Below, piece by piece: positions 52,677 to 64,000 of a stretch of 64,000 nt of DNA. Source of the stretch: Microbacterium thalli. Its GTDB lineage: Bacteria; Actinomycetota; Actinomycetes; Actinomycetales; Microbacteriaceae. The notes under the pieces are model-generated. The model saw nothing but the letters and a program-made list of their open reading frames with translations. It searched no databases and was not told the origin of the DNA. The translations under genes were made by a program, and so were the position numbers. Numbering within the stretch: the stretch's first letter is position 1; each line of letters starts with the position of its first letter. Location of the stretch: NCBI RefSeq assembly GCF_028737325.1, contig NZ_JAQZCH010000001.1, positions 124,001 to 188,000 of the forward strand, written 5' to 3'.

Positions 52677-53100
52677 AGCCAGGACCGAAACTGTGCCCCG
52701 AAACCGATCCTCCCGAAAGAGGGTTACGAGACGGCCCTATGTTTCGGGAGGTCGATTCCAGGAACATCGACCCCGTGCCGCAAACGATCGTTTCCGGCGG
52801 GATGTGTGACCGTTACATAGATGGCCCGTGACAAATGTCGGCCGATACTTGATTCTGAAGGACATCCGCGGTGAGACCGTCGCCGTGTGGATTCGCGATC
52901 GGCGCGCGTCGCTCATCCCACTCGGTGGGTACGGAGTTCGACTCCGACGCTCACGGACTCGGATGGCAGCGCTGACGGTCAGGCAGGCTTTGCGCTCCGA
53001 ACGGCCGGGAGCGTACACTCGTCTCGGCTTGTTACCGGACACCTGGGCAATACCGATCCGTCGGAGCTGACGGATACACCCGTTGCAAAGGTATTGCCCC
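52677..53100. other. leader and promoter region of the bgl operon
   Basis: No convincing gene is found. A plus-strand promoter candidate is TTGCGC (52990-52995) with TACACT (53014-53019) at 18 bases, which would start RNA at about 53026, exactly at the RAT-like element. The rest up to 52900 shows no clear structure. Confidence 0.55.
53026..53099 (+). promoter_or_regulatory. RAT-like antiterminator and overlapping hairpin
   Basis: GGCTTGTTACCG (53026-53037) and GGGCAATACC (53045-53054) resemble the LicT/BglG target (RAT: GGATTGTTACTG and GGCAAAACC halves). The second half is the perfect complement of GGTATTGCCC (53090-53099) just before the licT start. A second hairpin, ATCCGTC (53056-53062) with GACGGAT (53069-53075), lies inside. 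RAT formation and the large stem exclude each other. No U-run follows, so the stem may block translation as well as transcription. Confidence 0.75.
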
Positions 53101-53925
53101 ATGATTGTTCGCCGCGTTCTCAACAACAGCGTCGTCGATGCGCTTGATGACGCTATGCGCGAAGTCATCGTGCTCGGCCGCGGCATCGGCTTCCGCGCCG
53201 AGCCCGGCGACAGCATCGACCCCGCCGCTATCGAGAAGGTCTTCCGGCTCGATGACAGCTCGCAGGGGTCGCGTCTGGCTCAGGTCGCGGCCGATGTGCC
53301 CGCCGAGATCCTTGCCGTCACCGACGAAGTAGTCACTCTCGCCCGTGGCCGTCTGACTGAGAAGCTCAGCGACTCCGTGTACGCCGCTCTCGCCGACCAC
53401 CTGTCTTTCGCCGTACACCGTGTGCGCGAGAACATCGATCTCGCCTCGGCTCTCGAAGCGGACGTGAGGCGGTTCTATCCCAAGGAGTATGCCGTCGCCA
53501 CAGACGCGCTCGCTCTGGTGCAGGAGGCCACAGGGGTGACGATGCCGGTCGCCGAGGCTGCGAATATCGCCCTGCACCTCATCACCGCCGAGGTGGGCGG
53601 CGGCGACGGTTCGGCCGCGGCACTCACGACGTTTACTCAAGACGTGCTCGATATCGTGCGACTGCACTTCGGCATCGTCTACGCCGACGATGACCCCGCC
53701 TACTCCCGATTCGCGACGCACGTCCGCTACTTCGCGCAGCGGGTGCTCGCCGGTACCGTCATCGATCGCGACGATGACGAGCTGATGGCCTTGCTGCGGC
53801 GCCAGCTGCCGCACGTGTTCGCCGCGATCGACCGCATCGAGGTTTACGTCCGAGATGCCCACAACCACGCGATGACCTCGACCGAGAAGGTCTACATCGC
53901 GATGCACGTCAGTCGGTTCGTCTGA
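53101..53925 (+). CDS. licT: LicT/BglG-type antiterminator
   Basis: The 274-residue protein begins with the CAT RNA-binding domain (MIVRRVLNNSVV) and carries two PRD domains (about 65-165 and 170-274). His in the FAVHRV and ALHLI parts of PRD1 and in YVRDAHNHA of PRD2 are the likely phosphorylation sites. It binds the RAT-like leader when beta-glucoside is present and PTS phosphorylation changes. The same leader precedes its own gene, so it is autoregulated. Confidence 0.9.
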   Translation: MIVRRVLNNSVVDALDDAMREVIVLGRGIGFRAEPGDSIDPAAIEKVFRLDDSSQGSRLAQVAADVPAEILAVTDEVVTLARGRLTEKLSDSVYAALADHLSFAVHRVRENIDLASALEADVRRFYPKEYAVATDALALVQEATGVTMPVAEAANIALHLITAEVGGGDGSAAALTTFTQDVLDIVRLHFGIVYADDDPAYSRFATHVRYFAQRVLAGTVIDRDDDELMALLRRQLPHVFAAIDRIEVYVRDAHNHAMTSTEKVYIAMHVSRFV

Positions 53926-53992
53926 TCCGATTGCCCCCGGCGCGCTCAGGGACCCCCGCGTCAGCCGTCACTCACCCGAGAAAGAACGCACC

Positions 53993-57339
<3,347 letters not shown>

Positions 57340-57349
57340 GCCGACTAGC

Positions 57350-57385
57350 CTGAACGGCCGCACGCAACCCGCGGCGGCCGTTCAG
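57350..57385. terminator. hairpin after the bgl operon
   Basis: CTGAACGGCCGC (57350-57361) and GCGGCCGTTCAG (57374-57385) are perfect 12-base arms. No U-run follows, but position directly after the glucosidase stop favours terminator function. Confidence 0.75.
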
Positions 57386-57571
57386 CGTCAACGTCTCGTC
57401 GGTTGCTTCGGGAAACCACTGATGCTCTTCAATAGCGGTCGAAGGTTCGTCCTGGGTGTGACCGATTCGCGTGCGGGATCACCTCGCGGAGCTGCGCGGT
57501 GTCGGGGCCGTCTGGCGTTCACAACGGTGGGGATGAGCGGCGTGGCGCGAGCTGAACGGATACGTGGTTGG

Positions 57572-58180
57572 TCACGCGCCGAGCTCGCCGCCGTTGGCGA
57601 GGTGGAGGAGGATGTCGCGAGCTTGTGCGACTGCTTCGGGTGTTTCGTCTCCGTATGCGGCGGCTGCGGCGAGGCCTTCGGCGGCGCGTCGGATGATCAT
57701 GATGCGGGCTGGGTCGAGGCCGTCTGCGGCGAGGTGCTCGTTCCACCACTGGGTGTCCGCTGCGGCGATCTCGGCGACCCGCGGGATCTGGTAGACCCCG
57801 GCCCAGGTCGGGGCGGCGGTGAAGTACTGAACGGTGGCTTCGGAGCCGGAGGTCATGGCCCGAACGTATGCGCGCAAAAGCTTCCCCGGGGTGTTCTCGG
57901 AAAGGTCGAGGTGGTTCATCACGTTCTCACGGAGCTGCTGCTGCGCGTCGTCGACGAGCGCGACGAGGAGAGCCTCACGGTTGGGGAAGTGGTGCAGTAG
58001 CCCACTCTTGGAGACGCCGGCACTCTTGGCGATGTGGTCAAGCGACACCCCGGTGCCTCGTTCGCTCATCGCCTCAGTCGCGGCCGCGAGCACGGCTGCG
58101 CGGGTGCGTTCGGCGTTCCGGGTGGGTCGCTCCTCTGCGCTGACTGCTTCTGTCACGGCGAACTCCGTTCTGTCGGGCAT
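57572..58180 (-). CDS. TetR-family repressor of the MFS/monooxygenase cluster
   Basis: The 202-residue protein has a TetR HTH (RTRAAVLAAATEAMSERG, then HIAKSAGVSKSGLLHHFPNR) and a helical ligand domain with Trp-rich stretch (TWAGVYQIPRVAEIAAADTQWW). The start at 58180 gives the usual TetR length; an upstream extension to 58255 would overlap the promoter. It is divergent from the MFS gene and an 18-base dyad lies in between. Ligand unknown. Confidence 0.88.
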   Translation of the reverse strand: MPDRTEFAVTEAVSAEERPTRNAERTRAAVLAAATEAMSERGTGVSLDHIAKSAGVSKSGLLHHFPNREALLVALVDDAQQQLRENVMNHLDLSENTPGKLLRAYVRAMTSGSEATVQYFTAAPTWAGVYQIPRVAEIAAADTQWWNEHLAADGLDPARIMIIRRAAEGLAAAAAYGDETPEAVAQARDILLHLANGGELGA

Positions 58181-58263
58181 CCCCGTCGACAATCGTGCCT
58201 GACGGGCTGGCAGTTCAGGCTGAACCTGTCGAATCCCTGTAAGCAGTCTACCCACGTCGTTTA

Positions 58264-58286
58264 ACCGACCAAATAGTCGGTACAGT
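58264..58286 (+). promoter_or_regulatory. TetR operator with overlapping -10 box of the MFS operon
   Basis: ACCGAC (58264-58269) and GTCGGT (58276-58281) flank CAAATA. The last base begins TACAGT (58281-58286), a good -10 box. The GTG start of the MFS gene is 7 bases after this box, which means a leaderless mRNA. A repressor on the dyad would block the promoter. A near copy lies at 63964-63981. Confidence 0.8.
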
Positions 58287-58292
58287 GGCGTT

Positions 58293-59810
58293 GTGACTTC
58301 GACGACTTCTCAGCCGGTGACGGCGCGCAGCTGGGCCGCGCTCGGCATCCTCACCCTTGCCGTGCTGTTGCTGGCGATCGACGGGACCGTCCTCGCGTTG
58401 GCGGTTCCGGCGCTCACGGCCGATCTGAATCCGACCGCGACGCAGCTGTTGTGGATCGGTGACATCTACTCGTTCGCCTTGGCTGGCCTGCTGGCGACAA
58501 TGGGGAACCTGGCGGACCGGATCGGACGGAAGCGGTTGCTGCTGATGGGCGCCGTCGGTTTCGGGTTGTCGTCGGTCCTGGCGGCGTTCGCTCCGACCCC
58601 GGAGATGCTGATCATCGCTCGCGCGATCCTCGGTATCAGCGGAGCGACGATCATGCCCTCCACCCTCGCGATCGTGCGCAACATCTTCTCCGACCCGGCG
58701 CTTCGCACCCGCGCGATCGCGGTGTGGGCAGCTGGTGCGACTGCCGGTGCCGCGGTGGGCCCGATCGTCGGCGGGGCGCTGTTGGAGCACTTCCACTGGG
58801 GGAGCGTGTTCCTCATCAACGTCCCGATCATGGTGCTCGTCCTGATCGGCGGTCTGATCCTGCTGCCGGAGTCGAAAGACCCGAACGGCGCACGAATCGA
58901 CCTCGTTTCGGCGCTGCTGTCGTTTATCGCGATCGTGTCGATCGTGTACGCCATCAAGCACGTCTTCGCGAAGGGCCTCGACTGGACCGTCCCGGTCGCG
59001 GTCGTTCTCGGGCTGCTGGCGGGATGGCTGTTCCTGCGCCGTCAGCGCCGCCTCACCCGGCCGCTGATCGACATCTCCCTGTTCCGGTCCCCGGCGTTCA
59101 GCGGCGCGGTGATGGCCAACACCGTGTCGATCTTCGCGTTCGTGGGGCTGCTGTTCTTCTTCTCCCAGTACCTCCAGCTCGTGCGCGGCCTCGGCCCCCT
59201 GCAAGCGGGTCTGACGGAGCTGTCGGCGACGATCGCATCGATCGTTGTCATCGCGTTCGCGGGATTCATGCTCGGCAAGCTCGGCCGCGGACGCGCCATC
59301 AGCGTCGGGCTCGGCTTCGGCGCGCTGGGACTTGCCGTCCTCGCCCTCGCCGAAGGCATGTCGGGCCTCGTCGGCATTGTCATCGGCTTCGCGATCGTCG
59401 GGTTCGGCGCGGGCCTGGCGATGACCCTCACCACCGACGCGGTCGTCAGCGCTGCGCCCCGGGAGCGTGCCGGTGCCGCCTCTTCGATCGCCGAGACCGC
59501 CTACGAGCTCGGCGCAGCGCTGGGGATCGCCGTGCTCGGCTCGGTTCAGCTCGCCCTGTACCGGTGGAACCTGCCCGCGATCGCCGATCCGGGTATCGAT
59601 AGCAGCGTGAATGAGTCCCTCGCCACCGCTGTGTCACAGCTGGACACCACAAACCCCGCGGTACTGGCCGCGATCGAGCAGGCACAGCACGCTTTCACGG
59701 TCGGGATGCAGTGGACCTCGGTGATCGCCGCGATCTTGCTCGCCATCGCCGCCGTCATCGCCTGGATTGCAATTCCGTCCCACAAGGGACAAGCCACCGT
59801 TGACCACTGA
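58293..59810 (+). CDS. MFS exporter, DHA2 (14-TM) type
   Basis: The 505-residue protein has 14 predicted membrane helices. Motif A is NLADRIGRKRLLLMG, and motif C-like Gly-rich GATAGAAVGPIVGGALLE is in helix 5. The family exports drugs and toxic organics with protons. GTG 58293 is the start on the probably leaderless transcript. First gene of the TetR-controlled cluster, 18 bases before the monooxygenase. Confidence 0.9.
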   Translation: MTSTTSQPVTARSWAALGILTLAVLLLAIDGTVLALAVPALTADLNPTATQLLWIGDIYSFALAGLLATMGNLADRIGRKRLLLMGAVGFGLSSVLAAFAPTPEMLIIARAILGISGATIMPSTLAIVRNIFSDPALRTRAIAVWAAGATAGAAVGPIVGGALLEHFHWGSVFLINVPIMVLVLIGGLILLPESKDPNGARIDLVSALLSFIAIVSIVYAIKHVFAKGLDWTVPVAVVLGLLAGWLFLRRQRRLTRPLIDISLFRSPAFSGAVMANTVSIFAFVGLLFFFSQYLQLVRGLGPLQAGLTELSATIASIVVIAFAGFMLGKLGRGRAISVGLGFGALGLAVLALAEGMSGLVGIVIGFAIVGFGAGLAMTLTTDAVVSAAPRERAGAASSIAETAYELGAALGIAVLGSVQLALYRWNLPAIADPGIDSSVNESLATAVSQLDTTNPAVLAAIEQAQHAFTVGMQWTSVIAAILLAIAAVIAWIAIPSHKGQATVDH

Positions 59811-59828
59811 CATCGGAGCAACAGACTT

Positions 59829-60971
59829 ATGAAGATTCTCATTGTTGGAGCCGGTATCGCCGGCAGCGGGGCAGCGCACATGCTCGCCCACGACGGTCAC
59901 GACGTCCGTGTTGTGGACGCCGTCGACGCTCCCTACAGCGGCGGCTATCTGCTGCAGTTCGACCGCACTGCGGTGCAGATGATGCACCAGATCGGAGCGC
60001 AGGACGTCGTTGACGAGCTGAGCGCACCGTCCTCGAAAGTCACCGTCCTGCGAGGCGAAAAGGTCCTCACCACGTTGCAGCTCGACGGGTACCGCCTCGC
60101 CCGCCGCGGCGACCTCGTCGGCGCGATCTCTCGTTACGCGGCAGAGACGGTTCCGATGCACTTCGGTCGCAAGCTCACCGGCATCGAGCACACCCTCGAC
60201 AGCGTCACCGCCCACTTCGCCGACGGCAGCAGCGAGAACTTCGACCTCATCATCGGCGCCGACGGCCTGAACTCCACCGTCCGCAAACTCACCCTGGAAG
60301 TGGACCGGTCCTACATGTACGAGAACGGGCGTCAGAACGTGTGGGTGGATGTTCCCGGCCGGATCGACGGCACCGAGAAGGCCGCGATCCTCCTGAGTGG
60401 CGGGCTGGCAGCGCAGGTATTCCCCTACCCCGACCGGGACGAGATGCTCGTGCTGACCTCCTTCAACCTCGGTCCCGGCCGCCACGACAGTAGTGAACTT
60501 CTGCCGCGCGCTGCGCAGCTACTCGCGGGCGCCGGACCCACCCTCGCTCCCTTCGTAGAGCACGTGCGAAACGCGTCCCCAGACGATGTCCGCGTGACAC
60601 GGTTCGCTCAGGTGCGCGCACCCCGGTGGCACGCACGCAACGTCGTGCTGCTCGGGGACGCGGCGCACTGCATCGACCCGCTCTCCGGGGCTGGCGCGCA
60701 CGGTGGGCTGGTGGGGGCGGCAATTCTCACGCAGGAGCTGCGACGGAGCCCGCACGACATCTCCGGCGCGGCCACACGCTACCGGGCGCGACTGCGTCCC
60801 TTCGTGCGATCGGCGCAGCTGCTCACGGCGGGTCTGCTCGAGCGGGCGACCGCCCGCGGAATCGGCCAGCGTCTCGCTGCCGACCGGTCGCTGCTGGGCG
60901 CCGCCCTCAGCGTTCGCCGGGCCGATGTTCCCCGCCGTACCTACACCAGTCGACCCCGCCCTCAGGGCTGA
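59829..60971 (+). CDS. FAD-dependent monooxygenase, PHBH/TetX-fold
   Basis: The 380-residue protein has the FAD dinucleotide motif (ILIVGAGIAGSGAAHML), a middle FIIGADG-like segment (LIIGADGLNSTVRKL) and the flavin-ribityl motif VLLGDAAHCIDPLSGAGAHG. This is the group A flavin monooxygenase fold (PHBH, TetX, rifampicin hydroxylase), and its length is close to TetX. It likely hydroxylates an aromatic or polyketide-like compound with NAD(P)H and O2. The exact substrate is unknown; MFS and TetR neighbours suggest drug or toxin modification. Confidence 0.85.
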   Translation: MKILIVGAGIAGSGAAHMLAHDGHDVRVVDAVDAPYSGGYLLQFDRTAVQMMHQIGAQDVVDELSAPSSKVTVLRGEKVLTTLQLDGYRLARRGDLVGAISRYAAETVPMHFGRKLTGIEHTLDSVTAHFADGSSENFDLIIGADGLNSTVRKLTLEVDRSYMYENGRQNVWVDVPGRIDGTEKAAILLSGGLAAQVFPYPDRDEMLVLTSFNLGPGRHDSSELLPRAAQLLAGAGPTLAPFVEHVRNASPDDVRVTRFAQVRAPRWHARNVVLLGDAAHCIDPLSGAGAHGGLVGAAILTQELRRSPHDISGAATRYRARLRPFVRSAQLLTAGLLERATARGIGQRLAADRSLLGAALSVRRADVPRRTYTSRPRPQG

Positions 60972-60993
60972 CCCGAGGAATGTGATTTCCGGT

Positions 60994-61662
60994 ATGGACC
61001 TACAGCTCGCCGACTCGACCGTTCTCCTGCTCGGCCCCGGCGATGAACTCGACCGCGCGATCCTGCGCGCACTGTCATCGGAGGGGGCATGGACCTACGC
61101 GACCACAACCAGCTCGTCGACCACGGACCTTACCCAGCACGGCGACACCGCTAGTCACTGGGTGGCAACCGAAGACGACGTAAACGAATTCACCGTCGCC
61201 CGAATCAACAACTTCCTCACCGCACGCGGCCGCCCTGCGACCTCGATCATCCTGCATGTAGACGCCATCAGCGCACTTGCCTCCCGCGGACCGATCAGAT
61301 GGTGGCGATTCCGATCCGAAGCAAAGAGCGTGATGCGCTCAGCCAGTGACGTGCTCCTCGGAGCCGCCCCCTCCGAGGAGAGGTCACTGCTGCTCGTTTA
61401 TCAGCTCAACGACGACACTGAACTGCCTGTCGCCTCCCGCTGGCTGCAACGCATCATGTCGACGACCATCAAGCGCGCACGACCGGGGGCACGAGTCAAC
61501 AGCATCCTCGTGGGCGCCGGCGACGTCGACCCCGACGCAGCCACCATGATCTCGGTGCTGAGCTCTCCCATCAGTCGTCGCATCACCGGCGCGCTCATAC
61601 CCATGGACGACGGCGCCCTCGCCCGCGACTTCGCGCAATTCGACCTCGAGGAGCTCCGATGA
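60994..61662 (+). CDS. degenerate SDR-like protein, first of a pair
   Basis: The 222-residue protein reads like a short-chain dehydrogenase without its active site. It starts STVLLLGPGDELDRAILRAL (no TGxxxGxG) and has no Tyr-xxx-Lys, but ends with ARVNSILVGAGDVDPDAATM and SSPISRRITGALIPMDDGA, which match the SDR C-terminus. GTG 60982 is an alternative start (GAGGA is nearby). It overlaps the next gene by ATGA. It may be a binding partner rather than an enzyme. Confidence 0.7.
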   Translation: MDLQLADSTVLLLGPGDELDRAILRALSSEGAWTYATTTSSSTTDLTQHGDTASHWVATEDDVNEFTVARINNFLTARGRPATSIILHVDAISALASRGPIRWWRFRSEAKSVMRSASDVLLGAAPSEERSLLLVYQLNDDTELPVASRWLQRIMSTTIKRARPGARVNSILVGAGDVDPDAATMISVLSSPISRRITGALIPMDDGALARDFAQFDLEELR

Positions 61663-62201
61663 ACCGTCACATTGTGATCACCGGCGACGCCGCCGAGGAG
61701 CTCCCCCGCACCGCCGACGCCCTCCGGCGAGGCGGCAATGCCGTCACCATCGGAGACCTCACCGCGCTCGACGCACACCTCCCGGTGACGTCGTTCATCA
61801 TCGTCGCCCGGTTCACCGCGGGAATGGAATGGGACACCTGGTGGGCGCAGGACGCGCACAATCGGGAAGCGTTCGAAGCCGTTCTACCTCACCTCGCAGC
61901 TGCTTCTAACGGCATGCTCATCGGACTGAGCACCACCACCGACCGGTCAGAGCGAGCGGAGATCCGGGCGGGAATCAGCAGCCTCCTCTACCGCTTCCAA
62001 GCCCGGGCCGCCGCCGACCGCGGCATCGATTTCTCGATGAACGGCATCGAACTACCGGACCGGTTCGACCAGGACCTCCTCAACCGCCGCCTCAGCGAAC
62101 ACGCAAACCGCCGCGGCCTGCTCGCCAACGAAGCAGTCGTCCGATTCGAGGACCTCACCGATCAGACCATCGCCCAGGCGATGACCGCTGACTTCATCTG
62201 A
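61659..62201 (+). CDS. degenerate SDR-like protein, second of a pair
   Basis: The 180-residue protein begins HIVITGDAAEELPRTADALR, close to an SDR first strand and helix but without the Gly-rich loop, and has no Tyr-Lys pair. The middle contains WDTWWAQDAHNREAFEAVLP, which resembles the SDR helix D/E zone. It is translationally coupled to the first SDR-like gene (ATGA). The two may form a heteromer. No function can be named. Confidence 0.6.
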   Translation: MNRHIVITGDAAEELPRTADALRRGGNAVTIGDLTALDAHLPVTSFIIVARFTAGMEWDTWWAQDAHNREAFEAVLPHLAAASNGMLIGLSTTTDRSERAEIRAGISSLLYRFQARAAADRGIDFSMNGIELPDRFDQDLLNRRLSEHANRRGLLANEAVVRFEDLTDQTIAQAMTADFI

Positions 62202-62242
62202 CCCCCGCACCGGCCTCCCAGCCGCACACGAACGGAGCAGCC

Positions 62243-63592
62243 ATGACCACCACCCCCACCCGCACGGTCGACGTCGCCATTATTGGCGCGGGACTTGCCG
62301 GCCTCTCCGCCGCCGACCAGCTCACCCAAGAAGGACACGACGTCGTGGTCTTCGAGGGCCGAGACCGGGTCGGGGGACGAATCCACACCATCAATATCGC
62401 CGGCGTCGACGTTGACGCCGGCGCGACCTGGGTCGCCGCCGACCACACCGCCGTCCGCGATCTCCTTACCCGATTCGACGGACACACCATCCCGCAAACC
62501 CCGCACGGCAACAGCGTCATCTCACTGGGTGGACGCCGCCGTGTCGCGGGCGTTCGGGCGCTCGCCCCATGGGCCGTGCTCGATATCGTGCGCATCGCAA
62601 ACGCACTGCAGAAGATGGTCGATCCGCTCCCGGTCACCGAGATCTGGGCTCACCCGCGCGCCGCCGAATACGACGCGGTGTCTCTGGGGGAGTGGCTCGC
62701 ATCCAAACGAGCCCTCAAATCGACCCGCACCTTCATCGGCATGATCAGCCTGATCCGCCTCGGCGCACCCGCCGGGGAACTCTCCCTCCTGCACGCGCTG
62801 CGGTACATCAAGACCTACGGCGGCATCTGGCGTGTCCTGTCCGTGGAGGGAAACCCGCAAGACCGCGTCGTCGGAACGGTGCACTCGCTCACTACGCGAC
62901 TGGCTGACACCCTCGGTTCTCGCGTGGTCCTGAACGCTCCCGTAAGGAACGTCACCGCGACGGACGACCATGTGACCGTGGAAACGAGCAGCGAGACTAT
63001 TCACGCGCGCTACGTCATCGTTGCCGCCGCACCCTCCCACCGCGCCGCGATCCAGTTCACCCCCGCTCTCCCCGAGCAGCACTACGGGCTTTCACGCGCA
63101 TGGCAGCCGGGCGCACTCAGTAAAGCGTTCGTCGCCTACGACCGCCCGTTCTGGCGAAGCGACGGCCTATCGGGCGAGGCCGTCTCCGACGACAACACCG
63201 TGCTCCTCACCTTCGACGTCAGCCCAAGCCCCGACGGGCCCGGCATCCTCATGGTCTTCTGCGACCCACGTGAGTTCGATGCGTACGACCGCGACGAACG
63301 CTCCCGCCGCGTCATCCGCCACCTCGCACGCCTCTACGGTGATCAAGCCCTGCGCATCACCGCATACGAAGACTTCGCGTGGGGAAACGACACCTTCGCG
63401 CCGGGCGGTCCGACCCCGGCCGTCGCCCCGAAAGCGTGGACCGCGTTCGGGCCGTACCTTCGCGAACCCGTGGGACGAGTGCACTGGGCCGGCACGGAAA
63501 CGGCTGACCAGTACTGCGGGACCATGAACGGCGCCATCCTGTCCGGCCACCGTGCCGCATCCGACGTCCACGACCTCCTCACCAGCCGATGA
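62243..63592 (+). CDS. flavin monoamine oxidase-family protein
   Basis: The 449-residue protein has the N-terminal FAD site (VAIIGAGLAGLSAADQLTQE, then VVFEGRDRVGGRIHT). The C-terminal part has GRVHWAGTETADQYCGTMNGA, the mark of amine oxidases, where the Cys in TADQYCG-like segments sits near the flavin. It may oxidise an amine or desaturate a carotenoid- or amino-type substrate. It is coupled to the last gene by ATGA. Confidence 0.85.
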   Translation: MTTTPTRTVDVAIIGAGLAGLSAADQLTQEGHDVVVFEGRDRVGGRIHTINIAGVDVDAGATWVAADHTAVRDLLTRFDGHTIPQTPHGNSVISLGGRRRVAGVRALAPWAVLDIVRIANALQKMVDPLPVTEIWAHPRAAEYDAVSLGEWLASKRALKSTRTFIGMISLIRLGAPAGELSLLHALRYIKTYGGIWRVLSVEGNPQDRVVGTVHSLTTRLADTLGSRVVLNAPVRNVTATDDHVTVETSSETIHARYVIVAAAPSHRAAIQFTPALPEQHYGLSRAWQPGALSKAFVAYDRPFWRSDGLSGEAVSDDNTVLLTFDVSPSPDGPGILMVFCDPREFDAYDRDERSRRVIRHLARLYGDQALRITAYEDFAWGNDTFAPGGPTPAVAPKAWTAFGPYLREPVGRVHWAGTETADQYCGTMNGAILSGHRAASDVHDLLTSR

Positions 63593-63942
63593 CGCACATG
63601 ATGACCGCCCCCACGCGCACGACGTCCCACTACACCGATCCCGGACGACCCGCCCGCCAAGTGGCGCCCTGGATCCACGCCGGCCTGGCGGCAGTTCTCG
63701 CCGTCGCAGCCACAGTGCTGTACTACCTCCTCGCGGCAGGGTTCTTCATCACCGACGATCAACCCGACGGTTCACCCGCGGAAACCTGGGCCTGCGTCGG
63801 CGGAATGACTCTGACTGCGACCACGCTGATCCTCGCCTACCGCCCCATCGTCGACGGCCCCGGACGGACCCTCGCCTTTGTCGCCAGCGGAATAGCGGCG
63901 CTCTCCCCACTTGTCGGCTTCCTCGTCCACTCCTGGAGCTGA
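63589..63942 (+). CDS. small membrane protein of the cluster, 117 aa
   Basis: The 117-residue protein starts by ATGA overlap with the amine oxidase stop. Membrane helices are about 30-52 (WIHAGLAAVLAVAATVLYYL), 66-86 and 92-112. No known domain is seen. It ends the co-directional cluster. Confidence 0.65.
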   Translation: MTHMMTAPTRTTSHYTDPGRPARQVAPWIHAGLAAVLAVAATVLYYLLAAGFFITDDQPDGSPAETWACVGGMTLTATTLILAYRPIVDGPGRTLAFVASGIAALSPLVGFLVHSWS

Positions 63943-63963
63943 CCACACAGAACACGCATAGCC

Positions 63964-63981
63964 ACCGGCCATATGGTCGGT
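63964..63981. promoter_or_regulatory. second TetR-operator-like dyad at window end
   Basis: ACCGGC (63964-63969), CATATG and GTCGGT (63976-63981) match the operator at 58264 in 14 of 18 positions and in spacing. It is followed by TAATGC, at the same relative place as the MFS -10 box. A further promoter or gene controlled by the same TetR protein therefore probably lies just beyond the window. Confidence 0.65.
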
Positions 63982-64000
63982 AATGCCGCACGCGCGGCCG

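Noticed and set aside
52828..53070. Possible 80-residue gene upstream of licT
   Set aside because: It runs through the promoter and RAT-like element, has no Shine-Dalgarno sequence and no family match that I can see.

Overview
The window is GC-rich DNA from an actinobacterium, most likely a Microbacterium-like member of the Microbacteriaceae. The signs are the codon bias, LPxTG proteins with a class C sortase, frequent ATGA/GTGA gene overlaps, GTG starts and apparently leaderless promoters. No rRNA, tRNA, CRISPR array, integrase or complete insertion sequence was seen.

1-26.8 kb looks like ordinary chromosome. It holds a DUF3072 protein, a zinc-type ArsR regulator with a His-rich peptide, and a maltokinase-like gene convergent with an atypical GH13 trehalose-synthase-like enzyme. 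A sortase-assembled surface/pilus locus follows (two very large LPxTG proteins, a SpaH-type pilin, a class C sortase), then a PAP2 phosphatase, a PP2C/SpoIIE-type phosphatase, a CorA-family channel, small regulators, a TetR/SDR pair and a MerR-controlled ABC-2 transporter.

26.8-28.1 kb is a scar: the 3' halves of a tctA-type permease and a divergent GntR regulator lie head to head, followed by an internally deleted MerR gene.

28.2-52.7 kb is a metal-resistance island. Genes csoR-copZ-copA-copB plus DUF6153, DUF305, F510_1955-type and Cys-rich four-helix-bundle proteins form one long minus-strand copper operon. Next come a decayed cmtR/CDF pair, an overlapping cmtR/P1B-4 ATPase/lspA/cadD cassette, a cytochrome c and thiol-redox set (dsbA-like, resA, ccdA, resB, broken ctaG, ccsB) with an extra apolipoprotein N-acyltransferase, a third (truncated) F510_1955 gene, and a MerR/SBF-family transporter pair. 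A second copy of the csoR promoter region lies at 51.08-51.14 kb in direct orientation, so about 13.2 kb is bracketed by direct repeats.

52.7-57.4 kb is a beta-glucoside operon: LicT/BglG antiterminator, PTS EIIBCA and GH1 6-phospho-beta-glucosidase. Its leader has a RAT-like element that is mutually exclusive with a hairpin closing on the licT start.

57.5-64 kb is a TetR-controlled cluster: a 14-TM MFS exporter, a TetX/PHBH-fold FAD monooxygenase, two degenerate SDR-like proteins, a flavin amine oxidase and a small membrane protein. A second copy of the TetR operator lies at the very end of the window, so the regulon continues beyond it. This cluster is the best candidate for an undescribed system.
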